From Azolla caroliniana (Eukaryota > Polypodiophyta): 64,000 nt of DNA. The stretch spans positions 744,001-808,000 of the forward strand of contig JBHGNT010000003.1 of assembly GCA_043228905.1 (NCBI GenBank). The letters run 5' to 3'. Below are positions 59,701 through 64,000 of the stretch, one piece after another. Under the pieces are notes generated by a model, which ran no database searches, was not told the origin of the DNA, and was given only the letters and a program-made list of their open reading frames with translations. The translations under genes and the position numbers were made by a program. Within the stretch, counting starts at the first letter, position 1. Each line of letters starts with the position of its first letter.

Positions 59701-62256
59701 GGTTGCCAGATTGTCTTCCAAGAATACTGCTTTCACTGCTTTCAAGGAACTCTTTACCAGTTACCTCTGATCATTTTGTACTTCTGAGGGACGTTAATAA
59801 ATCATCAGCATCACTGGATTATTTTATTCTTTTGATCCCATCTCTCTGATAATTTTATTCTTTTGTATGGGTTAGATATCACATCACCTCAATGCTGTAA
59901 TTGGCACAAGAAACATTGCATCACTTTGGAATTAGAATAAATTGGTGCAAACTACATGTTGTGAATCTACGTTTAATTTGAACATCATAAATCTGATCAT
60001 CGGCACAATCTAATCTCCAATTTCGTAGGTTGCTCTGATCATTTTCCTTTCACACATTGGAAGTTTTGTGCCTGCTGAAAAGGTCACAATTGGCATTGTG
60101 GACAGGTAAATCAAAATGAAATTTTGAAGTGTTTTGCATTTAGGCCCTGGTATATATATTGTACTTGTAAATTTGAAAGCTTCTTTCGTTGAGGAAATGC
60201 ATTAATACGTTTCGTGTTAGAATCTTCTGTGCATCTGCTTGTAAACATACTACAAGTATTCCTGAATCAACTTTCATGATGGATCTCCACCAAGTTTCTA
60301 TTATGCTCAGGTTTATACATCCTTCAGGGAATTTACAAATGACAATAGATATATCCTGATTCTCCCAATATTCCAAGTGCTAAAAACTTCCTTTTGCTGC
60401 CTTTCAGAAATAGCACAGGAAAATCATTTTGTATTCTTGATGAGTTTGGGGAAGGGACGCTTACAACAGGTTTTGTTTTGAAATTCTTGCATAAAATTAG
60501 ATTAATTGCAATGAATGATAGAACTTACGGTGTGTTTCTTTTATTTTGTATTACAGATGGTATTGGGATACTCTGTTCAACTTTGACATACTTTGCCCAC
60601 TCTGCTCATCCTCCAAGGGTACAAAAAGTGCAATAAGATATTAGTTTCCTTCTTTATGACATAAGTAAACTATCCCTCATTCTGAATTATTATCTTTAAA
60701 ATTGCCATTTTGTATCATGCATAGTTTATGTTCTTAGCATTTGGCTAGCTTCTATAACTAACCACTCCCATCTACCTTATTGGGTATTCTGATTTGATGT
60801 TTTAAAATTGCCATTTTGTATGATGCATACTTTATGTTCTTAGCATTTGGTTAGCTTCTATAACTAACCACTCCCATCTACCTTACTGGGTATTCTGATT
60901 TGATGTTTTAAAATTGCCATTTTGTATCATGCATACTTTATGTTCTTAGCATTTGGCTAGCTTCTACAACCAACTACTTCTATCTACCTTATTAGCTATT
61001 CTAATTTAACATATTCTGAAAAGTAGTGTTGGTGCGTACCAAGAGGCAATTTCCACTTGGATTAGCAGATGGATGTCCGTTTACCATTTTATAATGCTAA
61101 TACATATACTCCAAAGTATCTTATAATGCTAATATTTCTATCCATGAAGGACATATACTTAGCAGAATGCGCTTTTAAGACCTATCAGAAATTTGGAAAA
61201 CCGTGGTAACCTCAGAAAGAGAGAAAAGGGGATGAAAAAAAAGCATATTGGTGCTCAAATACCACACTTCTCAAAAAAAAGCTTGGGTTTTTTCGGAGGG
61301 TTATTTCCTATTGATTTAATATTGCAGAGAAGAAATATAATGATTGCCATTGAGGATTTTCCATCGTTGTATGGAAGATAATCAAATTTTCTTAATTCTA
61401 TAACTGCAGGTATTTGCTTGCACACATTTCTCTGAGGTGTTTGATGATCTTTGCCTCCCAAAGGTTAAAAGTTTCATTGGGATTTACATTATATACTTTA
61501 CATTTAATGATGCAATTTCCTGACTGTGTTGTATATGCACTTTGCAGACTCAGAACATGTCATTTTATACAATGAGTATCTTGGAGAGGAGTGCCAATAG
61601 CAAAGATGAACAAAACATCACATTTCTCTACAGGTCATCAAATTAATTTATTCCATTTCTGTGGTAATTGCATGAAATCCGATAGATACATAGCATCTTT
61701 TATGTGATGTTTCTTGTTATTGACCCACAGGGGAAAAATGCATTTTGCAGACTTATTTCTGGACATGCTCTTCCCAGCTATGGTGAGTATTCAATATTAC
61801 TATCCTACACATATTTTATAAACTTATATAAATATTATAATGGATTCATTGGCAGGATTGCACTGTGCAGAGCTATCTGGTATTTGCATCCTTTTCTATT
61901 GGTATATTTTGAGAACTTTAACAAATTATGTTCCGCGTGTATCACATTTGTTTGTTTTCTTTTTGAACTTACCACAAACTAGGCATCCCCAATAATGTGG
62001 TGGATCGTGCCTCTAAAATTGTGGGTTTGATTCAAGATGGAAATCCTATTGATCGTATCTCTACCAATAATGTGAAACTTAAAGAAGTGAGCTACAAGGT
62101 ATGTTTTACAATTGTATATTTATTGCACAAAAGATATGTTTTTAGCTAAACCGATTTAATTAACTCCAGGTGCTTATAGAGAAGCTTTTGAGTTTCGATT
62201 GCAAGAATGGGGATGTCAAGTTGTTCCTCCATGATATAATTGCCTCCCACATATAA
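41697..62256 (+). CDS. MSH5: MSH5, meiotic MutS homologue, 34 exons
   Basis: MSH5 pairs with MSH4 as a sliding clamp that stabilises crossover intermediates in meiosis. Exons: 41697-41729, 43489-43520, 43669-43760, 43876-43956, 44069-44144, 44306-44369, 44817-44971, 45061-45162, 45242-45272, 45357-45388, 45602-45659, 45781-45867, 46279-46335, 46416-46508, 47283-47327, 51030-51107, 52560-52610, 56571-56652, 56787-56857, 58267-58366, 58962-59058, 59188-59277, 59349-59416, 59540-59598, 60029-60105, 60221-60310, 60408-60469, 60557-60618, 61410-61463, 61548-61633, 61751-61782, 61856-61879, 61983-62098, 62170-62256. All introns are GT-AG and the phases join into 807 codons. The N terminus [21 protein letters not shown] matches plant MSH5. 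Walker A GPNYSGKS is at residues 566-573, Walker [10 protein letters not shown] at 643-651. The start is the first ATG of a short exon, as in other plants. Exon 15 has the least certain boundaries. Confidence 0.93.
41740..41778 (+). repeat. (TC)n microsatellite in MSH5 intron 1
   Basis: A pure CT run starting about 10 bp after the exon 1 donor. It could affect splicing of the tiny first exon if it expands, but that is speculation. Confidence 0.9.
45660..45780 (+). other. Candidate U12-type intron (MSH5 intron 11)
   Basis: The donor reads GTATCCTATC, matching the first seven bases of the U12 consensus GTATCCTTT. A branch-site-like TCTTTAAA (consensus TCCTTAAC) at 45763-45770 lies 10-13 nt before the acceptor, the spacing expected for minor-spliceosome introns. 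The other MSH5 donors that I read have ordinary U2 form. Confidence 0.6.
47518..47713 (+). repeat. Tandem duplication of ~98 bp in MSH5 intron 15
   Basis: GAATATGATTGAGAATGGTG, TCTCATCAATGAGAACTACA and TATGGCTTATTAGACATCT occur in two adjacent copies (about 47527 and 47625 onward) differing by a few bases. Confidence 0.9.
47893..50560 (-). mobile_element. RTE/CR1-like LINE fragment in MSH5 intron 15
   Basis: On the minus strand the RT order is clear despite many stops: [18 protein letters not shown] near 50200, KLYGSIL and CHWA near 49950, a palm block [10 protein letters not shown], then [20 protein letters not shown] near 49760, [20 protein letters not shown] and [12 protein letters not shown] at about 49540-49430 (catalytic YADD altered to YAGD), and a C-terminal block [20 protein letters not shown] near 49140. 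The 3' end near 47893-48000 is the tail family shared with four other sites in this gene. It is not the L1-type family of the first 40 kb. Clade name is from memory of motif style. Confidence 0.75.
52877..53660 (-). mobile_element. RTE/CR1-like LINE 3' fragment in MSH5 intron 17
   Basis: The stretch 52877-53110 matches 47893-48160 (ATTAACxTCTTTTAAGA, TATAAGACCAA, GATTxCATCTTA, TTTGAGAACAA), so it is the same LINE 3' end on the minus strand. Upstream on that strand a frame at 53473-53252 may be the protein's C-terminal region. The 5' limit is uncertain. Confidence 0.6.
53850..54120 (+). repeat. Diverged direct repeat in MSH5 intron 17
   Basis: A block of roughly 130-160 bp is repeated: GTGAGCTTGTTCACA, CxTGAGGTGTCA, AAAAGGAAAGAA and a TTCCTGGxGTCATTCT segment occur near 53860-53965 and again near 54018-54110. 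Confidence 0.6.
54134..54916. mobile_element. hAT-like non-autonomous element in MSH5 intron 17
   Basis: The block starts with GGTTCGGTTCGGTTT and ends with GGTTCGGTTCGGTTTGAGCC plus GGGCCCATTGCTA, with dense CCGAACC and AAACCGTTT motifs near both ends. An 8-bp direct repeat GAGACACC lies at 54134-54141 and 54909-54916, the duplication length expected for hAT transposons. The interior has no coding sequence and contains a minisatellite of ~22-26 bp (ATCATACTTATCATAA) at 54372-54560. The outermost terminal bases are not matched inverted repeats, so the exact ends are uncertain. Confidence 0.6.
55350..55432 (+). mobile_element. LINE 3'-tail copy, + strand, MSH5 intron 17
   Basis: GTTCTCAAAGAG, TTTTAAGATGTAATCTCTTG, TTTGGTCTTATAGAA and ATGATGTTAATATT give the + strand version of the LINE 3' end seen at 47893 and 52877. 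Confidence 0.7.
57108..57170 (-). mobile_element. LINE 3'-tail copy, MSH5 intron 19
   Basis: AATATTATATAAACGTCTTC, AAAAGGCCAAAG and GTGAGACAAATAC match the minus-strand tail family in diverged form. Some of the following sequence to about 58140 is less AT-rich than the rest of the intron and may belong to the same insertion, but I cannot assign it. Confidence 0.5.
58564..58627 (+). mobile_element. LINE 3'-tail copy, + strand, MSH5 intron 20
   Basis: ACAACATTTTAAGATGTAAT, CTCTTGTTTGGTCTTATGGC and ATCTTAAAAGACATCAATAT match the + strand tail at 55350. Confidence 0.75.
59540..61463 (+). other. MSH5: MSH5 ATPase core exons 24-29
   Basis: These six exons encode the ATP-binding and dimerisation domain: [20 protein letters not shown] (Walker A), a helix [15 protein letters not shown], the signature region ending [11 protein letters not shown] (STF at 620-622), [10 protein letters not shown] (Walker B, Asp645 and Glu646), and VFACTH (His681, H-loop). 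The Lys usual after DEFG is Glu649 here. The loop before STF ([12 protein letters not shown]) is one residue longer than, and very different from, the SKxMTAEQ of flowering plants. The catalytic residues themselves are all present. Confidence 0.85.
60690..61014 (+). repeat. Three-copy tandem repeat in MSH5 intron 28
   Basis: A unit of about 108 bp (AAAATTGCCATTTTGTATCA, TGCATACTTTATGTTCTTAG, CATTTGGxTAGCTTCTA, TGGGTATTCTGATTTGATGT) occurs at about 60697, 60805 and 60910. Copies 1 and 2 are nearly identical and copy 3 is diverged at its end. Confidence 0.9.
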
Positions 62257-64000
62257 TTCATCTCCAAGGGAAAAGGTTTATCGTTCAATTAATTAGAATT
62301 TAGATATCCTTTAAACATCCGTGGGAATAAACCAAATGTGATCTATGGGATGGGGCCTGACCCCATGGCAAGGATCAAACTTGGGTTTTCTCAATTTTGT
62401 TTTGATGCTAAGGCATAAATCATCAAGGCAACAGCCAGAGATGCAAAGTGGGGGGTGCCATACACATGCAGTGCTAACATTTTATCTTAGTTAGAAGTAT
62501 GGTGACATTCTGTCAATCAGGTGGTAAAATGATATCGATGACATGAAAACTGTATGATAATTAGCTATTTATAGTTTGGTGATTTTATCAAAATGCTTCT
62601 CTCAAGTTCATACGACATTGCAGCCTACTGTTCTATTTCAATTTAGATAGATTTCCTCCAAATGAAAATCCTCTTTACATCTAAACATCACTCGTTCATA
62701 GTGTGAAATCTTGATGTCTAGCTATTGATTGAAATCTGGATTTGAAACCTTCAAAAATTTGCAAGTCCTCCCAAAGAAAAGGATTATTTAAAAGCAGTAT
62801 TTTTGTTAGATGTACTGGCGGAAGCTTAAGCTCTCTATGTAGCTCCATGGGAACTTGGTGAGAAGGAAGAAAGAAGATATAGCATGTATGGGACATGGCA
62901 AGCTAAATCCTGCTACCTTTTACGAACACATAAATACCATTGCTTTTGTAAAGTCTTACTTCGAGAAGTATTAGCCTCAACAACTTCAAAACTCTCATGT
63001 GCCTATTTTCATGTACCCGTTTTCACAGTAGATTTTATTATCTCCATATTTTTTGTTTTGAGCTGTTTATGCTATGAGCTAGACGTCATGTTTAGATGTA
63101 GATCTATGTGGTATATTTGTGCCAGTGTTTTAATCAAGCTTTGAATCATATTTAACCATTTAAAATACTAATGGATTCAAACGAAATAACATGGGGAAGA
63201 AGCTCTAGCAAACATTTGTATGACAAAGCAGTTTCTTTCTCAATTGGTGTTCAAAGGTATCTTACAAGAGACATTTGAACAACATTCAAATCTGGAATTG
63301 ATTTGTGTTAGAAGAAGTAATTGTTTTGAATAGCCTACAATAAATTCTTGATGGAACTACCCTCTTTGTCATGATTCATGCTGTGGAGAATTTTCAAGTT
63401 TAAAATATGAGCATATAAGTATTTAACAAATTATAGGAATTTTAATAAACATAAGTTTGCATACTTTTGGCAAGGATTTCAAGCATGCTCACATAGAAGA
63501 CAATTTTGATTTTCAATTTAGTTTATGTTTTTGCTTACCCCACATAAATAAGCAAAGTTGATGTCAATGGATAAGGCATTAGAAATGATTATGACTCGTG
63601 AGTATGACCATGCCTTTCACCATGGATGCACTATTCAAAAAATAGGCAAATAGATAAGCTATTTGACTTTGAATCATAATGCTATGGGGTTGGGTCACGT
63701 CAATCATGAGTTTTTTTACTCCTAGCTAGTAGGACATAATATATGAAAGATAAACAAGTTTGCATCCACATGGCCAATTGTGTAAGGTGTTTGAAATTAT
63801 TTGATAGTTGATGCTCTTTGACACTCATGGACACATAAGGATATAAATAATTTATGAACAATTATTGACATAATTAAGTGAACCACATCAAATAAAAAAT
63901 ATGATCAAGCTAGTGTGAGCCACTTAGGCACCATGAAAATATCTAACAAATTAAGAAGTGGAGCTTTGTCAATCCCCCAAGCAAAACCAATTATCCATTG
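62257..64000. other. MSH5 downstream region, no further gene seen
   Basis: The MSH5 stop codon is TAA at 62254-62256. No clear polyadenylation signal stands out in this AT-rich sequence, and I see no convincing exon of a second gene on either strand up to the window edge. Confidence 0.5.

Noticed and set aside
1-64000. CRISPR array, bacterial operon or organelle DNA
   Set aside because: The tandem repeats seen have no spacer structure, and spliced genes, LINEs and a plant miRNA show nuclear plant DNA.

Overview
This window looks like the nuclear genome of a land plant. It has one long intron-rich host gene, a plant-type microRNA hairpin, very AT-rich intergenic DNA, long CT microsatellites and many decayed retrotransposons. 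The MSH5 protein is clearly of plant type but diverged from flowering-plant MSH5. The Ty3/gypsy copy has a C-terminal chromodomain and a gag like that of Tcn1-type chromoviruses. The L1-type reverse transcriptase resembles those of non-seed plants. A fern or lycophyte is therefore my best guess, but this is inference from remembered family features and not a database match.

Layout. 1-15.1 kb is a nest of mobile elements. A decayed Ty3/gypsy chromovirus (gag, protease, RT and the start of RNase H at 1-2.5 kb; rest of RNase H, integrase and chromodomain at 9.75-11.5 kb) is split by about 7.2 kb of foreign DNA and then capped by a 5'-truncated L1-type LINE (11.5-15.1 kb). The 7.2-kb insert is the most unusual part. 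It has two ~575-bp inverted arms (2790-3370 and 8319-8890), a six-copy tandem array with tRNA-like pol III A and B boxes plus perfect palindromes, about 1.2 kb of polypyrimidine minisatellite, three 91-bp repeats, interstitial telomere-like DNA, and two hammerhead ribozyme motifs (7255-7315 and 7693-7743).

15.2-26 kb holds three LINE fragments, one with a clear 14-bp target-site duplication, and otherwise no gene that I recognise. Around 26.5-27.6 kb lies a probable MIR169 locus: the mature miRNA is at 27070-27090 and a pairing star arm at 27366-27387. 28-38.6 kb is intergenic, with tandem arrays and a tiny LINE-tail insertion whose empty site is preserved in a neighbouring duplicate. 38.6-39.7 kb is a ~1-kb element with a 19-bp perfect inverted repeat, and 39.7-40.9 kb is another LINE fragment.

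41.7-62.3 kb is a complete MSH5 gene (meiotic MutS homologue) on the + strand. I could place 34 exons with continuous reading frame, 807 codons plus stop, the same length as I recall for Arabidopsis MSH5. Its large introns have collected LINE 3' ends on both strands, a hAT-like element and local tandem duplications. One intron has a U12-type donor. 62.3-64 kb shows no gene that I recognise.

The only host functions I can support are MSH5 (meiotic crossover formation with MSH4) and MIR169 (repression of NF-YA mRNAs). Nothing suggests they work together. The rest of the window is element biology, with the ribozyme-bearing composite insert as the best candidate for something undescribed.
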